DNA from: Lachnospiraceae bacterium
Lineage (GTDB): Bacteria > Bacillota > Clostridia > Lachnospirales > Lachnospiraceae
DNA length: 32,975 bases
Direction: 5' to 3'
Assembly: GCA_017613435.1 (NCBI GenBank)
Contig: JAGADU010000091.1
Location: 1 to 32,975, forward strand
Part shown: piece by piece, positions 15,247 through 24,241 of the stretch
Layout of the letters: each line of letters begins with the position of its first letter
Position numbering within the stretch: position 1 is the stretch's first letter
Position numbers and translations under genes: made by a program
Notes under the pieces: generated by a model
The model's input: only the letters and a program-made list of their open reading frames with translations
Told to the model about the DNA's origin: nothing
The model's database searches: none

Positions 15247-18186
15247 TTACATAAATCTCTTTAAATACTTCAGATAATGGAAACCGATATTCGACCATTT
15301 GAATCCAAGAGACGCCAATACGCCGCTTGTATAGGAGTTGCTTATCGGTATGTTCCTCGATTTGGAAGCAATCGAACTGTAGAAGGAAAGGACCGCAACA
15401 TCCTTGTCCGTGATCTTCTCACGAACCAGTTTGTCGAAGATTTCCCTCGGTACGCTCTTACACTTAAAAAGCAATTTGTTAGCAAGCTTTTCAATGGTGA
15501 ACAAATGAGGATTGTACAAATGATAAATATTGTTGATCCTGTTATGCAAAACGAGTTTTACATATGCGTTTGCGCACTCGTCCACAGCCGTGAAATCCAT
15601 CGGGAATTCCGCGATTTCGGGGCTGTATAAACCTGCTTTGAAAAGGCCTCTTGCCCTTCCGATAAATCCGTTGTCGTCGGCATTCTTTTGGAACATTCCG
15701 TCCGACATTCTCCAGGTCAGATTGCCTATTCTGTAAATATTTACTTTAAGGCCGGCTTCTCTTGCAAGAAGAACGGCTTCCTCTGCTTTGTATTTGGAAT
15801 GAATATAAACGTTTTGTACGTATTTCTGGCCGATATCGAGCACAAATTCATCAAATACCCTGTCGGTCTTCGGAATGGATACCGTACCCACGCCGTTTAC
15901 GGATGCGGTCGATGTGTAATGAAGAACCGCTCTCGCATCCTTACAGAAATTGATTACGTTCTGCGTGCCCCATACGTTCGTTCTTTCGAAATCCTCGTAA
16001 TGACCCGCATGATGAACGTTTGCGGCGGTATGAATTACCGTATCGACTTTTCTGACAAGTATCGAATATTCGACATCGCTTAAACCGAAATGTTCGGCTT
16101 CGATATCACCTTTTACAACCTTGTAATTGAGGAATTTGTATTCCTTGGGGAAGTAACGTCCGAGCGTCTGTCTTAATCTCTCTTCGTTTCTTACAAGGCA
16201 TACGACCTTGACTTTGTTTCTTAACAATTCCCTTAAAATATGTGCACCCAAAAAGCCGGTCGCACCGGTTAGGAATACGCATTTATGCGGATTCTTGTAT
16301 AATACGTTCGAATTCTTTAAAATAATCGAATTGACATCGACTTTGTTTTCTTCTTCGATGAATTCGTTATTGCCTGCCATGTATTTCGCAAGCGATTCAA
16401 CTGTCGGATATTCATAAATTTCCTGAGCGTTGACGCCGATGATTGCGGCAAGTTCGAATGCCGAAAGCGAATCTCCTCCCAGATCGAAGAAATCATCGTA
16501 TATTCCGACTCTTTTTGTAAGTATCTGTTCAAACGCTTCCACGAGTTTTTCCTCTGTGGAATTGGTGGGAGCAACGTATTTGACTTCGTTTTTCTCAAGC
16601 TGGTTTTTAACCATGTCCATGAGTTCGTGGCGCTTGATTTTTAAAGTCGTGGTTCTGGGAAAATCTCTGTGAGTGAAACTTATGAAAGTAATCTTTTTGT
16701 ACGAAGGAAGCGCCTCGTTCATTTTCTTTATGGCAGATTCGATTGCTTTCTTTTTGTCTTTGTCTCCGGGGTTTTCCGGAAGAACAAGCGCGCAGATTCT
16801 GCCTTTGTCGCCGTATACAAATGCGGATTTCACTCCCTCGATAACATTGATTTTTTCTTCGAGTTCTTCGGGATAAATATTTTTGCCGTTGTCAAGAATA
16901 ATGACATTCTTGCTTCTTCCGGTAATAAATACGAATCCGTCCTCGTCGATATATCCGAGATCTCCGGTATAAAACCATCCGTCTTTAATGACTTCGTCGG
17001 TTGCGGCCCGGTTCTTGTAATATCCGAGCATGACAACATCGCCCTTGACGGCTATTTCGCCGTTAACGGTTTTGACTTCCACATGGTGAGGTTTGCCGAC
17101 GGATCCTATTTTGCCTTCAGCGGGGCAGTTTGCGCATACCAGGGGTGCGCATTCGGTTAAGCCGTAGCCCTGGAAAACATTGATTCCGAATACCGCAAAG
17201 CACTCGACGATTTCGGGACGAAGAGCCGCTCCGCCGACTACGACGTTGCAAAGGTTTCCGCCGAATTTATCAAGCAGGGATTTGAATATCGAACGACGTG
17301 CGTCCATTCCGACAAGCTTTGCTGCTTTGACAATGTTTTTGCCGCTTTTGATTTTTCTTGCGGTTTTGGGATCCGATGTCGCATCTTTTATTTTTTTGTA
17401 AAACGCCTCGGCAATCGCCGGAACGATCAATATAACCGAAGGTTTGAAAAGGTTCATGTTTGCCGCGATATTTTCGATGCTGTCGTTGATGCAAATGGTC
17501 GCACCGTAGCATAAAATACCGAGATTGTCCACGGTAAGTTCGAAAGTATGATGAACCGGAAGTACGCTTAATACAACTTTGGGACCCGGAACATTGGATG
17601 CGAAATCAAGGCGGTGAATTTCTTTCAGGTTGCAGATGATGTTTTTCTGGGAAATCATTACGCCCTTGCTAACACCGGTAGTACCGGATGTGAAAAGGAT
17701 CTCACAAAGTCCTTCGGGATCGGTATCAGGAAGCGTGACTTCTTTTGTATTAAACAATTCCCTGTATTCTTTTGCGGACATATCGTAAATGTCTTTTACG
17801 GCTTTGATGTTTTTCTTTGCTTCAACGGCGGTATCCTCAAATTCGCCGTCATAAAGAATGCAGGAGATGTCTCCCGCTTCGAAGAGATACATCATCTCTT
17901 TTTTAAGAAGCATTTTATCAATGGGAACAACTATGTTTCCGCTTATTACAACAGCAAGAAAAGACACAATCCATTCATAGCTTGTGCCGCCCAAAATTGC
18001 GATATGTTCCGAAGAATATCCTTTATTCGCGAATGCCGAAGCAAGTGCGAAAACATCTTTTTTTAATTGGCCGTAAGACCTGTCTTCGATGTTTTCGTCG
18101 CGAAAAAAACGATAAGCGGTGTTTTCGGAATATTTACCGCCGACATCTTCAACGAATTCTTTTATGGAATTGAAATTATCATTCAT
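15247..18186 (-). CDS. Free-standing A-T-R enzyme (carboxylic-acid-reductase-like)
   Basis: A 979-residue, three-part enzyme. The adenylation domain (about 1-535) is closest in wording to long-chain acyl-CoA synthetases (ILFTSGTTGVSKG near 164, YGLTE near 341, YTGDLG near 406). A carrier domain (about 545-605) has the phosphopantetheine serine Ser573 in DLGGDSLS. A thioester-reductase domain (about 633-979) shows the NAD(P)H loop TGATGFLG near 640 and a YxxxK pair at Tyr794/Lys798. It should activate a carboxylic acid, load it on the carrier and release an aldehyde or alcohol. There is no condensation domain, so it is not a peptide synthetase. It sits 39 bp before the PlsA-like gene and 12 bp after the amidohydrolase. 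ATG 18186 (AAGGG upstream) is preferred over in-frame TTG 18195. No phosphopantetheinyl transferase gene is in the window. Substrate unknown; a fatty acid is plausible. Confidence 0.88.
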   Translation of the reverse strand: MNDNFNSIKEFVEDVGGKYSENTAYRFFRDENIEDRSYGQLKKDVFALASAFANKGYSSEHIAILGGTSYEWIVSFLAVVISGNIVVPIDKMLLKKEMMYLFEAGDISCILYDGEFEDTAVEAKKNIKAVKDIYDMSAKEYRELFNTKEVTLPDTDPEGLCEILFTSGTTGVSKGVMISQKNIICNLKEIHRLDFASNVPGPKVVLSVLPVHHTFELTVDNLGILCYGATICINDSIENIAANMNLFKPSVILIVPAIAEAFYKKIKDATSDPKTARKIKSGKNIVKAAKLVGMDARRSIFKSLLDKFGGNLCNVVVGGAALRPEIVECFAVFGINVFQGYGLTECAPLVCANCPAEGKIGSVGKPHHVEVKTVNGEIAVKGDVVMLGYYKNRAATDEVIKDGWFYTGDLGYIDEDGFVFITGRSKNVIILDNGKNIYPEELEEKINVIEGVKSAFVYGDKGRICALVLPENPGDKDKKKAIESAIKKMNEALPSYKKITFISFTHRDFPRTTTLKIKRHELMDMVKNQLEKNEVKYVAPTNSTEEKLVEAFEQILTKRVGIYDDFFDLGGDSLSAFELAAIIGVNAQEIYEYPTVESLAKYMAGNNEFIEEENKVDVNSIILKNSNVLYKNPHKCVFLTGATGFLGAHILRELLRNKVKVVCLVRNEERLRQTLGRYFPKEYKFLNYKVVKGDIEAEHFGLSDVEYSILVRKVDTVIHTAANVHHAGHYEDFERTNVWGTQNVINFCKDARAVLHYTSTASVNGVGTVSIPKTDRVFDEFVLDIGQKYVQNVYIHSKYKAEEAVLLAREAGLKVNIYRIGNLTWRMSDGMFQKNADDNGFIGRARGLFKAGLYSPEIAEFPMDFTAVDECANAYVKLVLHNRINNIYHLYNPHLFTIEKLANKLLFKCKSVPREIFDKLVREKITDKDVAVLSFYSSIASKSRNIPISNSYTSGVLASLGFKWSNIGFHYLKYLKRFM

Positions 18187-18198
18187 ACTTTTCAACCC

Positions 18199-18990
18199 TT
18201 ACGCTTCAAGATTAAACACTCTCTCAAAATTCTTGTGAAGAATCATTTCTCTTACATCGTCCGAAAGATTGAGTTTCATAAATCTCTCGTATTCTTTCTT
18301 CGGATTCCACATCGGGAAATCGCTTCCGAAGAAGAATCTGTCGGGACCGAAATGATCGATAAATCTTTCGGCCGTTGCATTGTCTATCATAAACAGCGAA
18401 CTGGAAGTATCATAGTAAACATTGTCAAGTCGGGGATTGTGGAAGGAATCCTTCCATCTTCTGTATCCTCCGAAATGAGCTCCGATAACTGTCAGACCGG
18501 GAAATGTTTTCGCAACCTTAACCATTTTTTCGGGTGCGGAAAAATCGTAACGATCGTCGCCCATATGAAATAAAACGGCGAGTCCTTCTTCTTCCATTGC
18601 TTTTAAAATCGGAAACATTTTCGGATCGTCAATGTCAAAACGCTGCATGTCGTTGTGGAATTTGACTCCGCGAAGTCCCATTTCCTTGGCACGTGAAAGC
18701 TCTTCCCTGAAATTGTCATAATCCTTGTGCATTGCTGCAAAGCCGATTAAATCGGGATGTTTTGCCACTTCATCGCCGATGAAATTGTTAATGCTTTCGA
18801 CCTGTGCGGGCGCAAGTGCCGACGAACAGACGAGAGCATGGGAAGCCCCGAGTTCTTCCTCGCATTTCAAAAGGCTGTCAACGGAAGCATCCGAGCTCAT
18901 GGAAATGCCGTAAAATTCGCCTATGGATTCCGAAGCCTTAAAAGCGATTTTGGCGGGAAAGATGTGCGCATGTGCATCTATGATTTTCAT
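18199..18990 (-). CDS. Amidohydrolase-2 family metal-dependent hydrolase
   Basis: A 263-residue TIM-barrel hydrolase or decarboxylase of the amidohydrolase 2 type. Metal and active-site residues are visible: His7 and His9 in DAHAHIF, His142 in FHMGD, His172 in GAHFGG and Asp224 in GSDFP. The substrate cannot be told from sequence; the family includes decarboxylases such as ACMSD relatives as well as hydrolases. Its ATG overlaps the lspA stop by 4 bases and its stop lies 12 bases before the A-T-R start, so it is firmly inside the operon. Confidence 0.88.
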   Translation of the reverse strand: MKIIDAHAHIFPAKIAFKASESIGEFYGISMSSDASVDSLLKCEEELGASHALVCSSALAPAQVESINNFIGDEVAKHPDLIGFAAMHKDYDNFREELSRAKEMGLRGVKFHNDMQRFDIDDPKMFPILKAMEEEGLAVLFHMGDDRYDFSAPEKMVKVAKTFPGLTVIGAHFGGYRRWKDSFHNPRLDNVYYDTSSSLFMIDNATAERFIDHFGPDRFFFGSDFPMWNPKKEYERFMKLNLSDDVREMILHKNFERVFNLEA

Positions 18991-19529
18991 TTTTCTTCTT
19001 CTCCTTCTTTGGATTTGCCGAAAACGACATCAAAATCTTTTTCCTTGTAAACAAAGAAAATCGATATGAGCAAAATGGCAAATCCGACGGTAACGAAACT
19101 GTCGGCAACATTAAATACCGGGAAATCGATTATTTCGACATAAATCATATCGACCACGTAACCGTGGAAAAGTCTTTCTCCCCTGAATATTCTGTCTATC
19201 AGATTGCCGATTGCGCCTCCGATTAAAAAAATCAGACATATTCTCGCCAAAATGTATTTTTTTTCAAAAGGCAGTCTCATGTAAACGAATACAAGCGCTG
19301 CGATAACAATGGGTGTCAGGATAATGAAGAAAACCTGATGGTTCTGCAAAAGTCCCCATGCCATTCCTTCGTTTCTCAAAAAGAGAATACGCAAAACTTT
19401 ATTGATTATATAAAATCCTTCAGTGCCCTTTACGTATAAAAGTGTCAGATATTTGGTCCACTGATCGAGTAAAACTATCCCGATTACCGAAAGAATCGGA
19501 ATTATAAATCTTACGAGTGCTTTTTTCAT
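18987..19529 (-). CDS. lspA: Lipoprotein signal peptidase (signal peptidase II)
   Basis: A 180-residue membrane aspartic protease that removes signal peptides from lipid-modified prolipoproteins. Four hydrophobic segments are visible (about 7-25, 66-84, 95-113, 141-161). The catalytic aspartates are Asp112 in GNLIDRI and Asp143 in FNVADS, and Asp22 in LDQWTK is also conserved. The NEGMAWG motif varies slightly from the usual NxGAAFG. A charged C-terminal tail follows. The gene is 30-40 bp after asnA and overlaps the amidohydrolase start by 4 bases. Confidence 0.95.
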   Translation of the reverse strand: MKKALVRFIIPILSVIGIVLLDQWTKYLTLLYVKGTEGFYIINKVLRILFLRNEGMAWGLLQNHQVFFIILTPIVIAALVFVYMRLPFEKKYILARICLIFLIGGAIGNLIDRIFRGERLFHGYVVDMIYVEIIDFPVFNVADSFVTVGFAILLISIFFVYKEKDFDVVFGKSKEGEEEK

Positions 19530-19559
19530 CTGAAAAATAATCCTTCGCTCAAAAAAGTA

Positions 19560-20570
19560 TTACAGAATATTGATTCCGTTTTCTTCGGCAATCTTATATA
19601 CTTCCTCGGGCCAAACCGAAGACTGTACTTCGCCGATGTGAGCCCTCTGCAAAAAGAACATGCAGATTCTGGACTGTCCGATACCGCCGCCGATAGTATA
19701 CGGAAGCTTCTTTTCGATTATTGCTTTCTGGAAAGGAAGATTCATTCTTTCCTCGCATTTGTTCTTCTTTAACTGATAAACGAGCGAATCCTCGTCCACT
19801 CTTATGCCCATCGAAGAAAGTTCGAGAGAGCTGCCGAGAATCGGATAATAAACGAGAATGTCACCGTTTAATTTCCAGTCGTCGTAATCGGGCGCTCTGC
19901 CGTCATGGGGTTCTCCGGAAGCCAAATCGTCACCGATCTGCATAAGAAATACCGCACCCTTTTCTTTGGTGATAAGATTCTCTCTTTCCTTGGGAGTCTT
20001 GTCGGGATACATTTCTTCGAGTTCGGATGTCGTTATAAAGAAAATCTCATTAGGAAGGAAGGGATCCATGAAGTGATATTTTCCGCACATATAGAATTCG
20101 GTCTGTTTAATGGCCATGTAAATTCTGAATACGGTTTCTTTGAGCGTATCAATGTTTCTTTCTTCTTTGTCTATGATTTTTTCCCAATCCCACTGGTCGA
20201 CGTAAATCGAATGAAGATTGTCCGTATCCTCATCCCTTCTTATGGCCGTCATATCGGTATAAAGACCTTCGCCTTTTTTAAAGCCGTATTTCTGAAGAGC
20301 CATTCTTTTCCATTTTGCAAGAGAATGAACAACCTCAACTTCCGCATCATCATGTTCCTTAATACCGAATTTTACGGGTCTTTCCACACCGTTTAAATTG
20401 TCGTTAAGTCCGGATGAAGGCCATACGAACAAAGGTGCCGAAACTCTGGTCAAACCGAGAGCGTCCGACAATGCTCTTTCGAAATAGTCCTTTACTTCCT
20501 TGATGGCAACTTCCGTTTCCTTGATGGTTTGCGGGGAACGGTATCCCTTGGGTACAAAAATATGTTCCAT
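19560..20570 (-). CDS. asnA: Aspartate--ammonia ligase
   Basis: AsnA makes asparagine from aspartate, ammonia and ATP, and is a class II tRNA-synthetase-like enzyme. Family blocks are clear: LTRVSAPLFV, SGLNDNLNGVERPV, LHSIYVDQWDWEK and the C-terminal GGGIGQSRICMFFL. Length from ATG 20570 is 336 residues, fitting the family. An in-frame GTG at 20585 adds five residues; neither start has a strong ribosome site, and ATG was chosen because homologs begin near this point. It is the first gene behind the promoter at 20619-20647 and so heads the long operon down to 7718. No T-box-like leader is visible in the short upstream region. Confidence 0.95.
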   Translation of the reverse strand: MEHIFVPKGYRSPQTIKETEVAIKEVKDYFERALSDALGLTRVSAPLFVWPSSGLNDNLNGVERPVKFGIKEHDDAEVEVVHSLAKWKRMALQKYGFKKGEGLYTDMTAIRRDEDTDNLHSIYVDQWDWEKIIDKEERNIDTLKETVFRIYMAIKQTEFYMCGKYHFMDPFLPNEIFFITTSELEEMYPDKTPKERENLITKEKGAVFLMQIGDDLASGEPHDGRAPDYDDWKLNGDILVYYPILGSSLELSSMGIRVDEDSLVYQLKKNKCEERMNLPFQKAIIEKKLPYTIGGGIGQSRICMFFLQRAHIGEVQSSVWPEEVYKIAEENGINIL

Positions 20571-20618
20571 GTCTCTATACTTCACTTTCTATGAGATTTT
20601 TATAAACATTAGCAATCT

Positions 20619-20647
20619 ATTATATACCAAATCTGCCCAAATTTCAA
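20619..20647 (-). promoter_or_regulatory. Sigma-A promoter of the asnA-headed operon
   Basis: On the minus strand TTGAAA (20647-20642) and TATAAT (20624-20619) are 17 bases apart, a near-consensus promoter about 50 bases before asnA. A GGGCAGATTT motif lies in the spacer, which suggests repression by a bound protein (inference). Confidence 0.82.
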
Positions 20648-20668
20648 TGATTTCACCAATCTGCCCAA
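20631..20668 (-). repeat. Pair of operator-like repeats at the asnA promoter
   Basis: ATCTGCCCAA occurs at 20631-20640 and 20659-20668, exactly 28 bp apart, both inside longer matches (ACCAAATCTGCCCAAATTT and ACCAATCTGCCCAATTT). One copy fills the promoter spacer and the other lies just upstream of the -35 element. Confidence 0.65.
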
Positions 20669-20708
20669 TTTGACAAAATCAAAATCGGATATTGAAAAAA
20701 TCAAGATT

Positions 20709-23700
20709 TTACGTGAGAATGACCTTCATGTCACGCACAAATCTCTCCGCGGTTTCAAGCAGTTCTTCCTCATCCCTCTCCGGCAGGCCGCACAATTTGT
20801 AATTGATTTCGAATCCGGGTATCGAGCCGTTTACGAAACGGATTTTTTGCGGATAGCCGTTGATAAAATCCACGAGTTTGTCGGGATCCACCTTGGCTTT
20901 GGGATACAAATCGATTCTTATTTTTCCGTCAAAGCCCCTGATTCCGGTAATATATTCATCCTTGGCATAACTCTTTAAAAGCGCCAGTCTCAAAAGGAAA
21001 TCCGCCTGCTTGGGAACGTTTCCGAAACGGTCGTTTAATTCCTCAACCATTTCGTCATAGTCAACCTTGCCGCTGATGGACGCTATTCTTTGATACATAA
21101 TCAATTTTTCGTTTTCGTTTATGATGTATTCGGCAGGCATGAAGGCATCGATATTAAGATCGATTCTCGTATTGAAATCTTCCTTGGTTTCTTCGCCCTT
21201 TGCTTCAATAACCGCCTCGTTTAACATCTTGCAGTAAAGCTCGTATCCTACGGCTTCCATATGTCCCGACTGTTTGAATCCGAGCAGATTGCCCGCACCC
21301 CTTATTTCGAGGTCTCTCATGCTTATCTTAAAGCCCGAGCCGAGCTCTGTGAATTCACGTATCGCTTCAAGACGCTTTTCGGCTATTTCGCTTACCACCT
21401 TGTTTTGCTGATACATAAGGAAAGCATATGCGCTTCTGTTGCTTCGGCCGACCCTTCCCCTTAACTGATAAAGCTGGGCAAGTCCGAATTTGTCGGCATT
21501 GTCTATGATAATTGTATTTACGTTTGGAATATCGAGACCGGTTTCTATTATGGTGGTAGAAATAAGCACATCGATTTCACCGCGTATAAATTCATACATG
21601 ATGTCTTCAAGTTCGCTCTCATTCATCTGGCCGTGTGCAAAACGAACCCTGGCATTCGGTACCAAATTGCCGATTTCTTCGGCTACAAGATGTATGTCCC
21701 TCACGACATTATGTACAAAATAAACCTGTCCGTGCCTTGCGATTTCACGGTTAACAGCTTCTCTTATGAACTCTTCGTTGTATTCGAGAATAAAGGTCTG
21801 AATCGGAAGTCTGTCAACGGGAGCTTCTTCGAGAAGGGACATATCCCTGATTCCCGTAAGGCTCATGTGAAGCGTTCTCGGAATCGGAGTCGCGGAAAGA
21901 GCAAGAACATCGACATCCTGACGCAGTTTTTTGATTTTCTCCTTATGACCCACACCGAATCGCTGTTCCTCGTCTATTATCAAAAGACCGAGATTCTTTA
22001 TTTCAACATCCTTCGACAAAAGACGGTGGGTTCCGATTACTATATCAACCTTGCCTTCTTTTAATCTTTTTACGGTAGCTCTCTGTTGCGAGGCACTCCT
22101 GAAACGGCAAAGAAGTTCTATTGAAACGGGATAGTTTTTCATACGTTCCTTGAACGTGTTGTAATGCTGGTCCGCAAGAATTGTCGTGGGCACGAGATAC
22201 ACAACCTGTTTGCCGCCCATAACGGCTTTAAAAGCCGCACGTATCGCCACTTCCGTTTTGCCGAAGCCCACGTCTCCGCAAATTAAACGATCCATGACTT
22301 TGCCGGTTTCCATGTCGTCTTTTACGGCATTGATCGCATCCATCTGGTCATTTGTTTCTTCATAGGGGAACAGTTCCTCGAATTCTTTTTGCCAGACGCT
22401 GTCCTTTTCGTAAATATGTCCTTTGAGTTTCTGCCTTGCCGCGTAGAGTTCGACAAGTTCCCTTGCCGTCTGTTCCACGCCCTCTTTGACCCTGGCTTTG
22501 GTGGCAACCCATTCCTTGCCGCTTAATCTGTTAAGCCTCGGAGCCGCACCGTCAGACGAAGAATATTTGCCTATGATGTCAAAGCTCGTCGCGGGAACGT
22601 AAAGATTGTCTCCCTTGGCGTATTCGACCTTCATATAGTCCTTGGTTATTCTGTCCTGGCTGATTTTCTCTATACCGCGGTAAACGCCGATACCGTATTC
22701 TTCGTGAACGACATAATCTCCGACTTTAAGTTCGTTGTAATCAAAAATCTTCGTTCCCGAATATTTCTTTCCGCGTTTATGTTTTCTGTCGCGGCCGAAA
22801 ATATCCGAATCCGAAAGCAGCGCGAATTTAAGGTTTCTGTATACAAAACCTTTTTTCAGTGTTCCGGCGAAAGTCATTATTTCACCGGGTTTTAAAACCC
22901 TTTGTTTGTTATCGCTGTAAAAAGCGGCGATTCCTTCTCTTGTGATATCATCGGCAATTCTTCTGGCCCTTGTTCTTGATGCCGACAAAACGAGTACTCT
23001 GTAGCCTTCTTTGTGATATTTTTCGAGGTCTTTTATAAGTTCTCCGATTGCACCGTTATAGCTCGGAATACTCGTCGTATTAAAGTTTACGACATAATCC
23101 CCGTCGCATGGCGCATCGTCAAATCCCGTGAGTTTGACACAGGGAAATCCCAAATACTGTTTTTTTACGTTCTCGTATTTTTCAAGCAATTCGAGTTGTC
23201 CCGGAAGAGCATATCCGGCTTCGGCTCTGTGCGTGAAACTGTCCCTGAATTCGTCTTCGCATTCACGGCCCTTTATATCCACTTTCTTCGGCTCGTCTAT
23301 GCAAATCAAGACATTTCTGTTTTTAAAAAGACTTAAAAAGCCTTCGGCCTCGGGATAAAAATATTTCAAAAAGCCGTCAAGGTTTACCCTGTTTGCAAAG
23401 GCATCGACTTTTAATTCGAAATCCTCTCTTTCGAATTTGACCCTGGCTGCCTCCTCTGTTTTGAATGCGGCTCTCAGTTTCTCTTCGTGTTCCTTCGATT
23501 CCTTTGCTATCGCTTTCAAACCTTTTCTTAAAAGTTCGTCGTCTATTACGTTCTCCGTTGCGGGATAAAAAGTCACACTCTTGGTCTTTTCAATCGATCT
23601 TTGACTCTGTGCGTCAAAAAATCTGATGGAATCGATTTCATCGCCCCAGAATTCAATTCTGACCGGATTATCCATGGTCAGATCGTAAACATCGATAATG

Positions 23701-24224
23701 CCGCCCTGAATTCTCATCTGTCCGGGGGATTCCACAATATCGACATTCTCGTAGCCCATGTGTACGAGCTTTTTTCTCAGCGCATTCATTTCGCACATCT
23801 GTCTTAGCGAAAGCGAAACGATATTGTCGCTGAAAACCTCGGGCGGAACCACGGGCGTCATAAGCGCATCTATCGTCGTTACCACCGTAAGTTTTTTGTT
23901 TTCCCTGAAATTGCGGATGGTCCTTAATCTTTCCATCGCAATCTGATTGCCGCAGATGTCGGCCTGATAAAAGCAGATGTCCTTACCCTTAAAATACACC
24001 ACGTCCTTGTCGTACATTCTGCTTTCTTCGTATATTTCGTTTGCGCGGATATCATCGTATGTGATAATGAAACGAACGTCAAAAGAAGCGCCGAATGCGT
24101 GGGATAAGTGTATTCTCTGACTATCCGTCGTACCCGGCACGTAAACCGATTTATTCTCTTTTAAAATTTCATGCGCTTTTGAAAATTCCCTGTTTTCATA
24201 AAGCGGTTCGTAAAAAAATTCCAT
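20709..24224 (-). CDS. mfd: Transcription-repair coupling factor
   Basis: A 1171-residue translocase that displaces RNA polymerase stalled at DNA damage and recruits UvrA. In order: UvrB-like N-terminal region (about 1-350), RNA-polymerase-interacting domain near 500-550 (VGDYVVHEEYGIGVY), then SF2 motor with Walker A GDVGFGKT at 650-657, DEEQ box at 751-754, LSATPIPRT near 777 and GRVGRSNRS, and the C-terminal D7 region. Length is normal. It follows pth by 17 bp. After its stop there is only a weak AT-rich hairpin with TTTTTT. Confidence 0.97.
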   Translation of the reverse strand: MEFFYEPLYENREFSKAHEILKENKSVYVPGTTDSQRIHLSHAFGASFDVRFIITYDDIRANEIYEESRMYDKDVVYFKGKDICFYQADICGNQIAMERLRTIRNFRENKKLTVVTTIDALMTPVVPPEVFSDNIVSLSLRQMCEMNALRKKLVHMGYENVDIVESPGQMRIQGGIIDVYDLTMDNPVRIEFWGDEIDSIRFFDAQSQRSIEKTKSVTFYPATENVIDDELLRKGLKAIAKESKEHEEKLRAAFKTEEAARVKFEREDFELKVDAFANRVNLDGFLKYFYPEAEGFLSLFKNRNVLICIDEPKKVDIKGRECEDEFRDSFTHRAEAGYALPGQLELLEKYENVKKQYLGFPCVKLTGFDDAPCDGDYVVNFNTTSIPSYNGAIGELIKDLEKYHKEGYRVLVLSASRTRARRIADDITREGIAAFYSDNKQRVLKPGEIMTFAGTLKKGFVYRNLKFALLSDSDIFGRDRKHKRGKKYSGTKIFDYNELKVGDYVVHEEYGIGVYRGIEKISQDRITKDYMKVEYAKGDNLYVPATSFDIIGKYSSSDGAAPRLNRLSGKEWVATKARVKEGVEQTARELVELYAARQKLKGHIYEKDSVWQKEFEELFPYEETNDQMDAINAVKDDMETGKVMDRLICGDVGFGKTEVAIRAAFKAVMGGKQVVYLVPTTILADQHYNTFKERMKNYPVSIELLCRFRSASQQRATVKRLKEGKVDIVIGTHRLLSKDVEIKNLGLLIIDEEQRFGVGHKEKIKKLRQDVDVLALSATPIPRTLHMSLTGIRDMSLLEEAPVDRLPIQTFILEYNEEFIREAVNREIARHGQVYFVHNVVRDIHLVAEEIGNLVPNARVRFAHGQMNESELEDIMYEFIRGEIDVLISTTIIETGLDIPNVNTIIIDNADKFGLAQLYQLRGRVGRSNRSAYAFLMYQQNKVVSEIAEKRLEAIREFTELGSGFKISMRDLEIRGAGNLLGFKQSGHMEAVGYELYCKMLNEAVIEAKGEETKEDFNTRIDLNIDAFMPAEYIINENEKLIMYQRIASISGKVDYDEMVEELNDRFGNVPKQADFLLRLALLKSYAKDEYITGIRGFDGKIRIDLYPKAKVDPDKLVDFINGYPQKIRFVNGSIPGFEINYKLCGLPERDEEELLETAERFVRDMKVILT

Positions 24225-24241
24225 AAATACAACAAATTCCG

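Noticed and set aside
20571-20708. T-box or other riboswitch before asnA
   Set aside because: The predicted leader is only about 40 bases, too short for a T-box, and no specifier stem or antiterminator is visible.
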